Notes: a model not told the origin generated them from the letters alone. A stretch of DNA of 64,000 bases from Cellulosilyticum sp. (GCA_017941635.1 JAGAVZ010000175.1:1-64000); one strand, 5' to 3'; positions 52,812 to 62,952 are shown, counted from the stretch's first letter. Numbers and translations are program-made.

Positions 52812-53078
52812 AGTATTATCACTCTCCTAAAAAATTAATTATTATAAATGCTATATACTCTATGTATTTTAAGCAATCAAGTATAACACTTATTAATGAT
52901 ATCATAGCACAAGCTAAAAAAAATACAACTAAAAAAATATTCTAAAAGCTGTAACTTTTTGACATTGAAAGATTTTTAGACAAGCAAATCAAAAATAGGC
53001 TATAATAAGATGTTAAGTCCTGTTTGTTCTAAATCAATAATGGTTCTATATGGAATAAATCATCAGTGAATAGACAAA

Positions 53079-53153
53079 CCTATATAGTATGGAATATAAA
53101 TAGTATACGTAATATAAAGCATGAAGTATAGTGAGCAGGCCATACTTTATAGG
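53079..53153. repeat. Imperfect inverted repeat in a long intergenic region
   Basis: CCTATATAGTATGG at 53079-53092 and CCATACTTTATAGG at 53140-53153 pair at 13 of 14 positions across a 47-base loop. A further palindrome AGTGATATAATCACT follows near 53175. The 440-base gap between the CNNM gene and the methyltransferase holds no other recognisable feature. Confidence 0.45.
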
Positions 53154-53251
53154 ATCTATAGGTAGAAATAGTATGTAGTGATATAATCACTAGAACCTAT
53201 ATAAGAACATATGGACAATAATAAAACAGTGATCAAATAGGAAGGTGTAGA

Positions 53252-54004
53252 ATGGAAGCATATAGTGAGTTTGCTAATGTATATGATCTTTTTATGGAGG
53301 ATACACCTTATGAAGCGTGGTATCAGTTTATACAAGATTGTCTAAAAGCGCACAAGGTTCAAGTGCAATCTGTTTGTGAACTAGGATGTGGAACAGGTCA
53401 AATGACTATACTTTTTGCAAAAGCTGGGAAAGAAGTAATTGGAATTGATTATTCACCAGAAATGTTAATGGTTGCACAAGACCATGCATATGATGAAGGC
53501 GTTTCTATTTTATATTCTATGCAAAATATGGCGGAATTTGAATTAGAAGATGAAGTGGACCTGATTTGCAGCTGTTGTGATAGCGTCAATTACTTATTAG
53601 AAGAAGAGGATGTATTAGACACCTTTAAACAAGTTCATACTTATCTTAAGGAAGATGGTCTTTTTATCTTTGATATGAACACAGCTTATAAATATAAAGA
53701 AGTATTAGGTGACCAAATTTTTGCAGATCAAACAGAAAATGCAGCATACATTTGGGAAAACTTTTATGATGAAGAAGAAGAAATCAATGAGTATGAAGTA
53801 AGCTTCTTTATTAAGGATGAAGATGGTAAATATGAAAGAACCATTGAAAATCACTACCAAAGGGCTTATAGTATAGAAGTCGTGAAAGAAATGTTAGAAG
53901 AAGCAGGTTTAGAATTAGTGGCTGCTTATGATAATTATACAAATACACCTGTTCGTGAGGAAACAGAACGTATCACTTATGTGGTAAGAAAATATCAATC
54001 ATAG
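53252..54004 (+). CDS. Class I SAM-dependent methyltransferase
   Basis: 250 aa soluble methyltransferase. Motif I is VCELGCGTGQMT (residues ~41-52), followed by EVIGIDYSPEML with the acidic AdoMet-ribose residue near 67, and LICSCCDSVNYLL near 105. The C-terminal half is acidic. Substrate unknown. Genes of this type are often found directly before hslO in clostridia; here hslO starts 32 bases after. Ribosome site GGAAGGTG. Confidence 0.88.
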   Translation: MEAYSEFANVYDLFMEDTPYEAWYQFIQDCLKAHKVQVQSVCELGCGTGQMTILFAKAGKEVIGIDYSPEMLMVAQDHAYDEGVSILYSMQNMAEFELEDEVDLICSCCDSVNYLLEEEDVLDTFKQVHTYLKEDGLFIFDMNTAYKYKEVLGDQIFADQTENAAYIWENFYDEEEEINEYEVSFFIKDEDGKYERTIENHYQRAYSIEVVKEMLEEAGLELVAAYDNYTNTPVREETERITYVVRKYQS

Positions 54005-54036
54005 CCCATAAGAGCAAAATGAAAGGAAGTACGATT

Positions 54037-54918
54037 ATGAGTAAAGATAGAAAAGATTATTTAGTAAGAGGGGTAGACAAAGGAAGAAACTTCAGATTCT
54101 TTGGTGCCAACTCTAGAAATTTAGTAAATGAAGCGTGTATGAAACACCAAACAACACCAGTTGCATCTGCTGCACTTGGTAGAACACTTACAGCCAATGT
54201 CATCATGGGAAGCATGTTAAAAAGAGATGAAGATAGAGTAAGTATCATCATCAAAGGGGATGGACCAATCGGTGGCATCATTACAGAAGCAAATGGTAAA
54301 TGTGAAGTAAAAGGTTATGTATATCACCCACAAATCGAATCTCACCTTAACTACTTAGGAAAATTAGATGTTGGTGGTGCTGTTGGTAATGCCAACATGA
54401 CAGTTGTAAAAGACTTAGGTATGAAAGAGCCATACTCAGGACAAGTACCAATGCTTACTGGAGAAATTGCAGAAGACTTAACATACTACTTTGCAGTTTC
54501 AGAACAAACAAACTCAGTTGTAATCTTAGGGGTATTAGTAGACGTAGACTACAGCATCAAACAAGCTGGTGGTATCATCATTCAAGTATTACCAGATGCA
54601 AAAGACGAAGCAATCGACTTACTTGAAGAAAAACTAAAAGACTTTGGTAACTTAACAGATAAACTTGAAAAAGGTCAATCAATCGAATACGTTATCGAAA
54701 AACTTTTAGGTGAAGTAGAATACATGAGTGAAACACCAATTACATTCCACTGCGATTGTAACAAAGACCGTATGGAAAGAGCGCTTATTAGCGTAGGCAA
54801 AAAAGATCTTCAAGAAATCGCAGATGAAGATGGACAAGCTGAACTTGTATGTCCATTCTGTAATGACAAATATTTATTTAATAAAGAAGAACTGGATGAA
54901 TTAATTCAAACAATCTAA
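54037..54918 (+). CDS. hslO: Redox-regulated chaperone Hsp33
   Basis: Heat-shock protein activated by oxidation. 293 aa; the N-terminal domain contains DGPIGGIITEANG near residue 77 and GYVYHPQIE near 97, and the C-terminal zinc module has the HCDCNKDR and CPFCN cysteine pairs near 240 and 270, which form disulfides on activation. An in-frame ATG at 54019 exists, but AAAGGAAG lies 7 bases before the ATG at 54037. Codon usage is strongly biased to AT-rich preferred codons, suggesting good expression. Own terminator. Confidence 0.96.
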   Translation: MSKDRKDYLVRGVDKGRNFRFFGANSRNLVNEACMKHQTTPVASAALGRTLTANVIMGSMLKRDEDRVSIIIKGDGPIGGIITEANGKCEVKGYVYHPQIESHLNYLGKLDVGGAVGNANMTVVKDLGMKEPYSGQVPMLTGEIAEDLTYYFAVSEQTNSVVILGVLVDVDYSIKQAGGIIIQVLPDAKDEAIDLLEEKLKDFGNLTDKLEKGQSIEYVIEKLLGEVEYMSETPITFHCDCNKDRMERALISVGKKDLQEIADEDGQAELVCPFCNDKYLFNKEELDELIQTI

Positions 54919-54931
54919 TCATTTTTTTAGG

Positions 54932-54970
54932 AATATCGCTAGTCTATATTTAAGACTAGTGATATTTTTT
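54932..54970 (+). terminator. Terminator after hslO
   Basis: AATATCGCTAGTCT pairs with AGACTAGTGATATT (one G-T/C-A irregularity), followed by TTTT. Confidence 0.92.
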
Positions 54971-55050
54971 ATGTATAAATAGATTTATATGCAAGGTGTC
55001 AAGCATAGAGCGATATACTATTATAGAGACTCATTTTTGAGGGAGATTGG

Positions 55051-55908
55051 ATGTGCTACTATACGTTTTATACCCAAACCTTAAAAGACGAGTTAGTGGA
55101 AAAAGTGAATGAATTGTTAGATGAATATGGAATGAGTAATCACTATGAAATGAAAGATCTTTATTCGGGAAAAATGGGGCATTTATACGAAGTTAAGTAT
55201 GAATTAAATGAAAAAAAAGAACAATGTGATGAGGGACTTGCACAGGTAGTCAGTGATATTGTACAAAAGCAGGCCATTAGTGCTGTGTGTGAACGATTTT
55301 TAAAGAAGAGAGAAGAGTTATCTATTCAAGATCGAAGTGAAATCACCAAAGCCTTTATGACAAATAATTATTTATCCAGGCAAGAGGGTGTATCCTATGT
55401 TTCTTATTATCTTGTCTATTTACCAATCTATAAAGAGATAAGAGATAAAGGCAGCTTAAATATAGAAGGATGGCTACAATTTCGTCTGGGTAAGTATAAA
55501 GTATTACTTAGGGATATATTGGAACAGTTTGTAGAAGATTATATAGCAAAAAAAGATGTCGTTAATTTTATTAGACTGATGCGAGAAGTGAGTTTGTTAG
55601 CTGTTCCGTTAGAAGAGCTCATTCATATTATTTATAAAAAAGAAGGCAAGATTCAAATCTATGATAAGAATAAGCGAAACGTAACAGGACATTATATTAA
55701 AAAGTATTGCAAGGATTTGCTTTTGGATAGCACCTTAACACGTGAAGATTTACTATTACATGTTCTTATTACAATTAGTCCAAAGAAAATTATTATACAT
55801 TGTTGTGAAAATATGAGAAGCAAACAATTTATGAATACTTTAGAAATTATATTTGAGGAAAATATTTCATACTGTAATGGATGTGGATTTTGTCATGATG
55901 AGGAGTAA
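55051..55908 (+). CDS. ytxC: Sporulation protein YtxC-like
   Basis: 285 aa, soluble. The fold and pattern match the YtxC family of spore formers: SRQEGVSYVSYYLVYLPIYKEI near residue 109, EGWLQFRLGKYKVLLRDILEQFVEDY near 138, and the later ISPKKIIIHC segment. Its C-terminus ends NGCGFCHDEE, with a CxxC-like cysteine pair, an unusual feature. YtxC is conserved in endospore formers, but its function is not well established. It lies directly upstream of the thrS leader, as ytxC does in Bacillus. Ribosome site GAGGGAG. Confidence 0.88.
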   Translation: MCYYTFYTQTLKDELVEKVNELLDEYGMSNHYEMKDLYSGKMGHLYEVKYELNEKKEQCDEGLAQVVSDIVQKQAISAVCERFLKKREELSIQDRSEITKAFMTNNYLSRQEGVSYVSYYLVYLPIYKEIRDKGSLNIEGWLQFRLGKYKVLLRDILEQFVEDYIAKKDVVNFIRLMREVSLLAVPLEELIHIIYKKEGKIQIYDKNKRNVTGHYIKKYCKDLLLDSTLTREDLLLHVLITISPKKIIIHCCENMRSKQFMNTLEIIFEENISYCNGCGFCHDEE

Positions 55909-56064
55909 TGATAAGAAAGTTGAGGTTGATATTGACATATTATTTTGTATTTAATAGAATATATTAAGATATTATGTGCTAATTTATTCTTATAAGGTGT
56001 AAATTTCATAATAACAAATGGATAAGAAAGAGAGTTCATGCAAATAGATTTTATAAATCAATTA

Positions 56065-56319
56065 AAACGATGATGAGAAGAGTAGCTTATTATAGCTTTT
56101 TCAGAGAGGAAATGTGATGGTGAGAGCATTTTTAAAGCAGACAAGTGAAGACCACCTCGGAGTGATTGTAAAACAATACGGTAACGACGTTATAGTTTAA
56201 ATGAAGTGGTGACTTCCATTGGGGATGCCTAGTGGAATGCACAACAAGGGTGGAACCACGGGAATTGAGTACCCCGTCCCTTTTAAGCGTGAAATTGCGC
56301 TTGGAGGGACGGGGTTTTT
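56065..56319 (+). ncRNA. T-box leader of thrS
   Basis: Conserved T-box sequence AAGGGTGGAACCACG at 56246-56260. A stem I with AGTAG and GGTGAGAGC elements precedes it, and the likely specifier ACC (Thr) is at 56151-56153 in GTGAAGACCA. The terminator CCCCGTCCC/GGGACGGGG at 56272-56315, followed by TTTTT, can be replaced by an antiterminator using the T-box sequence. Uncharged tRNA-Thr should allow thrS transcription. Confidence 0.95.
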
Positions 56320-56514
56320 ATATGTCATTTGGTAAGGATAGTATATTGAAATCATTACATTTATAAGATCACTCATTTTATAGAATCATCATGTAAACCA
56401 GTAAGGAAATATCATAGACTTTTAAGAGGATATACACTAAAAATATGTTTCAGAAAATGAGCCATACAATGATTTGTATGACCTATTCAATATAAATGAA
56501 AGGATGTTAGCATA

Positions 56515-58437
56515 ATGATTAAAATTAAACTTAAAGATGGTAGTGTCAAAGAATGTGAAGTAGGTATTTCAGTATTAGAAGTAGCAGAAAGTCTTAGTAG
56601 TGGTTTAGCAAGGGCAGCTTGTGCAGGGCTTGTGAATGGAGAAAGAGTAGACCTTCGCACCCAGCTAAATGAAGATTGTAATTTGGAAATCTTAACTTTC
56701 AATGACAAAGATGGAAGATGGGCATTTCGTCATACTGCAGCCCATATTATGGCACAAGCAGTCAAAAGACTTTATCCAGAAGTAAAATTAGCTATTGGAC
56801 CAGCCATTGAAGAGGGGTTCTATTACGATTTTGATACAGACAAACCATTCTCACAAGAAGACTTTGAAAAAATTGAATCTGAAATGAAAAAAATCGTTAA
56901 AGAAAAATTACCAATTGAACGTTTTGAATTACCTCGTGATGAAGCCATTAAATTAATGGAAGTTGCTGATGAGCCTTATAAAATTGAACTCATTCAAGAC
57001 TTACCAGAAGGTGAAACTATTTCTTTCTACAAACAAGGGGAATTTATTGACCTTTGTGCAGGGCCTCATCTTATGAATACAAAATCAGTAGAGGCATTTA
57101 AGATTATGTCTGTGGCAGGAGCTTACTGGAGAGGTAGTGAAAAAAATAAAATGCTTTCTCGTCTGTATGCAACAGCCTTTTCAAAGAAAGCAGAGCTTAA
57201 TGATTACCTCGAAAAATTGGAAGAAGCTAAAAAACGTGATCACCGTAAATTAGGTAAAGAACTTGAACTTTTTACATTATTAGATGAAGGACCAGGATTC
57301 CCATTCTTTTTACCAAAGGGCATGGAACTTAAAAATACACTTATTGACTACTGGAGACAAATTCATAAAAAAGCTGGTTATGTGGAAGTTTCTACACCAA
57401 TTATTCTTAATAAACAGTTATGGCTTAGAAGCGGTCACTGGGACCATTACAGAGACAATATGTATACAACAATCATTGATGATGAAGATTATGCCATCAA
57501 ACCAATGAACTGTCCTGGGGGCATGCTGGTTTACAAAACTAAAATGCACTCATACAAAGACTTACCACTTAGAGTAGGGGAATTAGGTCTTGTACACCGT
57601 CATGAACTTTCTGGAGCCCTTCATGGTTTAATGAGAGTGCGTAACTTTACTCAAGATGATGCCCATATTTTTATGTTACCAGAACAAATCAAAGATGAGA
57701 TCAAAGGAGTAGTTAATCTAATTGATGAAGTATATAAAACATTTGGTTTCAAATACAAAATTGAGCTTTCTACTATGCCAGAAGACCATGTAGGTGAATT
57801 AGAGGCTTGGGAAATGGCGACCAATGGTCTTAAAGAAGCTATTGAAGAATTAGGCTATGACTATGAAGTCAATGAAGGAGATGGTGCTTTCTATGGACCA
57901 AAACTTGACTTCAAATTAGAAGATAGCTTAGGAAGAACATGGCAATGTGGTACCATCCAATTGGACTTCCAACTTCCAGAACGATTTGAATTAGAATACA
58001 TTGGTGCAGATGGTGAAAAACATAGACCAGTTATGATTCACCGTGTGGTATTTGGTAGTATTGAACGTTTTATTGGAGTCATTACAGAGCACTTTGCAGG
58101 CGCTTTTCCAACGTGGCTTGCACCAGTTCAAGTTAAAGTACTTCCTATTTCTGATAAACATCAAGCTTATGCTAGAAAAGTTTATGATACACTAGAAGCA
58201 GTAGGTATAAAAGTAGAGATTGATGAACGTTCAGAAAAAATCGGATACAAAATCAGAGAAGCAAGAAATATGCGTACACCATTTATTGTTGTAGTAGGTG
58301 CACAAGAAGAAACAGATGGTACAGTGAGTGTACGTAGCCGTAAAGGTGAAGAAGGTGCTATGAAATTAGAAGATTTTGTGGCAAGAGTGCAAGATGAAAT
58401 CCGAACTAAGTATAACTACCTATTGGATGAGCAATAG
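56515..58437 (+). CDS. thrS: Threonyl-tRNA synthetase
   Basis: Class II synthetase of 640 aa. Domains: N-terminal TGS (residues 1-62), SAD editing domain with HTAAHIMAQAVKRL (~73-86) and the late CAGPH region, catalytic core (~240-535) with motif 2 VHRHELSGALHGLMRVRNFTQDDAH, and an anticodon-binding domain to the end (VKVLPISDKHQAYARKV). Ribosome site AAAGGATG. Expression is controlled by the T-box at 56065-56319. A strong hairpin terminator follows. Confidence 0.98.
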   Translation: MIKIKLKDGSVKECEVGISVLEVAESLSSGLARAACAGLVNGERVDLRTQLNEDCNLEILTFNDKDGRWAFRHTAAHIMAQAVKRLYPEVKLAIGPAIEEGFYYDFDTDKPFSQEDFEKIESEMKKIVKEKLPIERFELPRDEAIKLMEVADEPYKIELIQDLPEGETISFYKQGEFIDLCAGPHLMNTKSVEAFKIMSVAGAYWRGSEKNKMLSRLYATAFSKKAELNDYLEKLEEAKKRDHRKLGKELELFTLLDEGPGFPFFLPKGMELKNTLIDYWRQIHKKAGYVEVSTPIILNKQLWLRSGHWDHYRDNMYTTIIDDEDYAIKPMNCPGGMLVYKTKMHSYKDLPLRVGELGLVHRHELSGALHGLMRVRNFTQDDAHIFMLPEQIKDEIKGVVNLIDEVYKTFGFKYKIELSTMPEDHVGELEAWEMATNGLKEAIEELGYDYEVNEGDGAFYGPKLDFKLEDSLGRTWQCGTIQLDFQLPERFELEYIGADGEKHRPVMIHRVVFGSIERFIGVITEHFAGAFPTWLAPVQVKVLPISDKHQAYARKVYDTLEAVGIKVEIDERSEKIGYKIREARNMRTPFIVVVGAQEETDGTVSVRSRKGEEGAMKLEDFVARVQDEIRTKYNYLLDEQ

Positions 58438-58501
58438 ATTATATTCATTTTGGATTCATTACCTTATTAATAGGAGTTATAAAAGGGTTAACTAAAGGTT
58501 G

Positions 58502-58558
58502 GTAAAAAAGTGTTTCTGTTAGAAAAGGCTGAAAGTTTCTTTTAGAAACACTTTTTAC
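58502..58558 (+). terminator. Terminator after thrS
   Basis: GTAAAAAAGTGTTTCT pairs with AGAAACACTTTTTAC (one bulge), with an inner TTAGAAAAGG/CTTTT helix. Confidence 0.85.
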
Positions 58559-58822
58559 GACCATCTGAGCTAGTTGTTGAAAATGTTTGATGAAGATAGG
58601 ATGAACAAGTGAGATTTATATGCCCTAGTTATGTGTTCGACAGAATATGGTTTATCTATAACAGATCAATACAATGATAGTATATGAAACAGTTATAGCG
58701 TTCAATACTTAAGAAATAAACTTGGGTAAAGAACGTAAGTAATGAACTAAGATCAAGTGTGGGTGCTGGATTGATAGACTTAGATATTTACAAAAAATAG
58801 ACTGATCATAAGGAGAAGAATA
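58559..58822. other. Intergenic stretch without recognisable features
   Basis: 264 bases between the thrS terminator and the MFS gene. I see no convincing gene, RNA motif or strong promoter here. Confidence 0.4.
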
Positions 58823-60001
58823 ATGGATAAGATTAAAAAGTTTTGGCCATGTTATTATGCTTTTTTGGCAAATGGGATGATGGCATTAGTATTAGGTATT
58901 GTTTTACCGTATTTGATTGAAGAAATAGGTATTAATTATAGTGTGGCAGGTAGTTTGTTATCTGCTTTTGCTATAGGGAATTTTTTAGCAAGTTTTATTA
59001 ATCCTATTTTAGTTGGAAAAATAGGAAGAAAGAAAACCACAGTAGGATTGACACTTCTTATTCCAGTAAGCTTAGGTGTAATTAGTTTCTGTCCACCAGT
59101 ATATTTATTATTTGTATTTTGCCTCTTATTAGGTATAGGAAGAGGAACAGTTAGTATTGTTAACAATATGGTAGTCAATGATCATATTGGAACAACAGCT
59201 GCGCTTAATTTATTACATACAGTTTTTGCAGTAGGGGCGTTTACTTGTCCATTACTGGCAACTTATTTTATAGGACAAGGCATGGGGTGGCGTGCTATTG
59301 TTTATCTCGTTATGATATTATGCTTTATTGCATGGCTTGGTTATATGAGATTGCCACTGGAAGAAAAAGTAGTGGTATCTAAAAAGAATAAAGGACAAGA
59401 TGAAAAACAGTTCTTGAAAAATATGGGGTTCTATACAATGGGTGGGATTTTATTCTTCTACCTAGGCGTAGAAAATTGTGTAAATGGTTGGTTTATTACC
59501 TATTTTAAAAGTATGGGGATTATGAGTGATCAGTATGCAACCAATCTGATTTCGATTACATGGCTTGTGATTATGGTAGGGCGTTTACTTACAGCTTATT
59601 TATCAAGCAGAGTAGATAAGAAAAAACTCATTTTAATGAACTGTAGTGCCACTGCTATTTTCTTTGTATTGTTGATTTCTACTCAGCAGCTTTTATGGAT
59701 TACAGTAGCTATTATTGGTTTAGGATTCTTCTTTGCAGGCATTTATCCAACTTCAGTAGCATGTGGAGGAGAATATATTAAAGGCTCTACATTAGGCATG
59801 TCTCTTTTATTAGGTATTGCAGCACTTGGTGGAATTATTACACCACAGATTGTAGGGATGGTAGCAGATGCTTTAGGTATGATACCAGCGATTATGATTT
59901 TAGTAGTGAATGTAATCTGTATGGTATGTTTAGCTGTTATAAATAGTGTAAGAAAGCCTAAGATATTAGAAGTGATACATAGAATATTGAACTATAAATA
60001 G
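58823..60001 (+). CDS. MFS transporter
   Basis: 392 aa with about twelve hydrophobic segments in two halves. The motif GKIGRKKTTVGL near residue 64 is the MFS loop 2-3 signature, and RVDKKKLILM near 270 is its partner in the second half. The second half begins after a charged linker (KKNKGQDEKQFLKN). The N-terminal part PYLIEEIGINYSVAGSLLSAFAIGNFLA resembles sugar/fucose-type or drug-type permeases, but the substrate is not clear. Ribosome site AAGGAG. Own terminator. Confidence 0.9.
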   Translation: MDKIKKFWPCYYAFLANGMMALVLGIVLPYLIEEIGINYSVAGSLLSAFAIGNFLASFINPILVGKIGRKKTTVGLTLLIPVSLGVISFCPPVYLLFVFCLLLGIGRGTVSIVNNMVVNDHIGTTAALNLLHTVFAVGAFTCPLLATYFIGQGMGWRAIVYLVMILCFIAWLGYMRLPLEEKVVVSKKNKGQDEKQFLKNMGFYTMGGILFFYLGVENCVNGWFITYFKSMGIMSDQYATNLISITWLVIMVGRLLTAYLSSRVDKKKLILMNCSATAIFFVLLISTQQLLWITVAIIGLGFFFAGIYPTSVACGGEYIKGSTLGMSLLLGIAALGGIITPQIVGMVADALGMIPAIMILVVNVICMVCLAVINSVRKPKILEVIHRILNYK

Positions 60002-60111
60002 TTATAGGTCAAAAAGGAAATGTAAATTTTTACATATAATAGTTTGCATAAAAAGTGGACAAATAGACAGCCATAAATTATGATAAAAGCATAAGATAAG
60101 AATTAAATAAG

Positions 60112-60160
60112 AAAAAAAGTAGTAGGTAGATGAATCATTAATAGACCTACTACTTTTTTT
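60112..60160 (+). terminator. Terminator after the MFS gene
   Basis: AAAAAAAGTAGTAGGT pairs with ACCTACTACTTTTTTT; the loop contains a small ATGA/TCAT helix. Confidence 0.93.
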
Positions 60161-60336
60161 ATACAGCTTTAGCAGAAAGCAAATTTTAGATATAGATTGA
60201 ACATTAAGTATGTCTAGATTAGAGGTATATTTTGAACATCTTTTATTACGTAGGGAAAAAATGATAGTAGGAATACAAATAGGATAGATAAAAGATAGAT
60301 TAGCTAGATATACTTACTACAGAAGGGAGACAATAA

Positions 60337-61011
60337 ATGATAAAAATATTACTTGTAGAAGATGAAATACGAATGCAAGAAGTCATTGTAGACTATTTTA
60401 AGATAAAGGATATAGAGGTGACGTGTGCTAATAATGGAGTGGAAGCACTGGAGCGACTAGAGGAAAATAGTTATGATTTGGTTCTATTAGATATTATGAT
60501 GCCAAAGTTAGATGGCTTTTCAGTTTGTAGGGCAATTCGTAAGAATAAGCAAACCATGCCGATTATCTTTTTAACTGCTAAGATAGATGAAAGTAATCAA
60601 CTATTGGGCTATGAATTAGGGGCGGATGATTATATGACCAAACCTTTTTCACTTGTTGTACTTTATGCCAAGAGTATGGCACTAATTAAACGGGCACAGG
60701 GGAAGGTGATAGAAGATTGTCTACAGGCAGGCAATATTCAAATGTTTAGTAGTGAGCGGAAGGTTTATGTAGCAGAAAAAGAGATTAAATTGCCTCATTT
60801 AGAATACCGTTTATTAGAATATTTTTTACATCATAAAAATCAGGTAGTATCTAGAGAGGAGATTTTGGTGAAGCTATGGGGATATGATTTTGAAGGGGAT
60901 GAACGTATATTAGATAATCATATGAAAAAGCTTAGAAAAGCATTAGGGAAAAGTGGCAAGTGTATACATACGATTAGAAAAGTGGGCTATAGACTGGAGG
61001 CAGAGGATTAG
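60337..61011 (+). CDS. OmpR-family response regulator
   Basis: 224 aa. Receiver domain with the acidic pair in VEDE near residue 8-9, phosphoacceptor Asp52 in LLDIMMPKLDG, the Thr of FLTAK near 79 and the Lys of DDYMTKPF near 101. A winged-helix DNA-binding domain follows from about 130, with RLLEYFLHHKNQVVSREEILVKLWG. It is immediately followed by the sensor kinase gene at 61012 with no gap, so they are translationally coupled. Target genes are unknown. Ribosome site AGAAGGGAG. Confidence 0.94.
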   Translation: MIKILLVEDEIRMQEVIVDYFKIKDIEVTCANNGVEALERLEENSYDLVLLDIMMPKLDGFSVCRAIRKNKQTMPIIFLTAKIDESNQLLGYELGADDYMTKPFSLVVLYAKSMALIKRAQGKVIEDCLQAGNIQMFSSERKVYVAEKEIKLPHLEYRLLEYFLHHKNQVVSREEILVKLWGYDFEGDERILDNHMKKLRKALGKSGKCIHTIRKVGYRLEAED

Positions 61012-62811
61012 ATGAAAACATTCTGGAAGATTTTTGGTAAGGTGTTAGTTGGCTTTGGCATAGGTTATGTGACCATGATGGGGATTTTTACATATAGCAA
61101 ACAAAAAGATGTGAAAAAGGAATATAACAGTCATATTTTTGAAATAGTAGATTCTGTAGAGGAGCATATTGAAGCCTATTATAGTAAAGAGGAAGTTGCA
61201 ATAAGACAGAGAGAAATCAATGCCTTAAAGCAGGAGAGTAATAGAGGCAATGAACTTGATAAGATTGAGCAAAATCAAACAGAAATACTGAATAAGGAGG
61301 ACAATATAAAAGTAGAAACGACTGAAGAGGTAGCTGAAGGTATAGATGGTGGCTTTATACATATTAATGATAGTATGAATAACGACTTGGCGTATGAAGA
61401 CGACTATAAAGTATATGGGGCAATGGCAATTTTCAAAGATAAAGCATGTGTTGCAAAATCAGGAACATATTTAATTAGTAATGGGATGAATTGGAATTTA
61501 GAACCAATAAAAGGTGGAAGTCAATATATTGATTTGGAGAAATGGCTGACTCAGGAGGAGATAGAAGAAATTATATCGTTTGTAATGAGAGTTCAGACGG
61601 ATGAAGAATGCATTGATTGGATTAAGGCAAGTGGGTATATCTTAGGACAGGAACTCTATCCAGAGAAAATAGAGATTTATGAAATCTATAGAGATAGAGA
61701 AATAATGGCATGGAGAGATGAAGATGCCAAACTTGTCAAAGAATACGAATTTGAAGTAGAGCCAAGCTCAGAAATGGTTCCTTATGAATCCGACTGGTGG
61801 GATTTTTCAGTGCCAATAAAAGACGTGGCAGAAGAGGCAAATAAGCTTTCAAAGAGATACTTAGAGCGGCAGAAGGAACTGAAGCCTTTTAAAGAGAGAT
61901 TATACCAATGGGAAGAAGCAGGTTATAGAATTACTGATGAAATGAATTTAAGGGCTTATGAAAACTATAGAGAGATTGAAACAGAAACAGGAAGCTATCA
62001 GTTGGCTATAGCAATGCTTTATAGACCATGGAATGTTACCATAGAGGAGTTAAAGCTGGTTTATTTCTTTTCAGGGCTATTAACATTTGTGATGTCTCTC
62101 ATTTTATCGATGGCTTTATGGCGTACGAATCAAAAAAGAGAGCAGTTTGAAAAGAATAGAAGACAATTGGTAGATGCCATAGGACATGAACTTAAAACAC
62201 CACTAGCCATTATTCAAACTTATAGTGAAGGGTTAAAGGAAAAGATTGCAGAGGATAAGAGGGAACATTATCTAGAGGTTATTATTGATGAAACTAATAA
62301 AATGAATGAGTTGATACTAGAAATGATTGAATTGAGTAGATTGCAAAATAGTGCTTATGCAATGAAACTAGAAAATATTGTACTACAACAGTTAGTAGAA
62401 CATTTACTACAAGGTAAAGAAAAATGGTTAGAAGAAAAAGAACTTAAGGTTCAGTTAGATTTTGAGGGAGAGGAGATTCAAGCTGAGTATAAAAGTATGG
62501 AACGTGCCATTCATAACTTACTCTTAAATGCCATCCAACATGCAGAAAGGGGAAGTATCATAGAGATTGGATATAAAGAAGATAAGTTTTATATACAAAA
62601 TCAAGGACCAATTATTCCTAAAGAAAAAATAGATCAAATATGGGAGGTATTTTATAAAGTAGAGAATGATGCGCATAGAAGTGGACAAGGAACAGGACTT
62701 GGACTAGCCATTGTGGCACAAATTTGTGAGAGGCATCAAATGACTTATGGTGTAGAGAATCGTGTAGAGGGTGTGAAGTTCTGGTTGGGTAATTTTAAGA
62801 AATTAATTTAA
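61012..62811 (+). CDS. Sensor histidine kinase
   Basis: 599 aa. A membrane segment at residues ~8-26 and another near 347-370 enclose a large, acidic extracytoplasmic domain of about 315 residues that I cannot assign; it contains Trp-rich motifs (ESDWWDF). No HAMP domain is evident. The phosphoacceptor His is in AIGHELKTPLA near residue 391, the N box in NLLLNAIQHAE near 502, and the G boxes in GQGTGLGLAIV near 562. Partner of the response regulator directly upstream. Its ligand is unknown; cell-envelope stress or an antimicrobial is possible but not shown. Confidence 0.93.
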   Translation: MKTFWKIFGKVLVGFGIGYVTMMGIFTYSKQKDVKKEYNSHIFEIVDSVEEHIEAYYSKEEVAIRQREINALKQESNRGNELDKIEQNQTEILNKEDNIKVETTEEVAEGIDGGFIHINDSMNNDLAYEDDYKVYGAMAIFKDKACVAKSGTYLISNGMNWNLEPIKGGSQYIDLEKWLTQEEIEEIISFVMRVQTDEECIDWIKASGYILGQELYPEKIEIYEIYRDREIMAWRDEDAKLVKEYEFEVEPSSEMVPYESDWWDFSVPIKDVAEEANKLSKRYLERQKELKPFKERLYQWEEAGYRITDEMNLRAYENYREIETETGSYQLAIAMLYRPWNVTIEELKLVYFFSGLLTFVMSLILSMALWRTNQKREQFEKNRRQLVDAIGHELKTPLAIIQTYSEGLKEKIAEDKREHYLEVIIDETNKMNELILEMIELSRLQNSAYAMKLENIVLQQLVEHLLQGKEKWLEEKELKVQLDFEGEEIQAEYKSMERAIHNLLLNAIQHAERGSIIEIGYKEDKFYIQNQGPIIPKEKIDQIWEVFYKVENDAHRSGQGTGLGLAIVAQICERHQMTYGVENRVEGVKFWLGNFKKLI

Positions 62812-62880
62812 GAGATTATTATAAAAAGCAGCTTAAGGAAGTGTTTAATCGAGGAGTTGAATAAGTAGAAAGCAGGAACT

Positions 62881-62929
62881 AAATCGTAAGTTTAGAGTGA
62901 AATCAACACTTGAAACTTACGATTTTTAT
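62881..62929 (+). terminator. Terminator after the histidine kinase gene
   Basis: AAATCGTAAGTTT pairs with AAACTTACGATTT with an inner GTG/CAC, followed by TT and then ATTTTT. Confidence 0.92.
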
Positions 62930-62952
62930 TTTTGAAGAAATGTAAAATTTTG

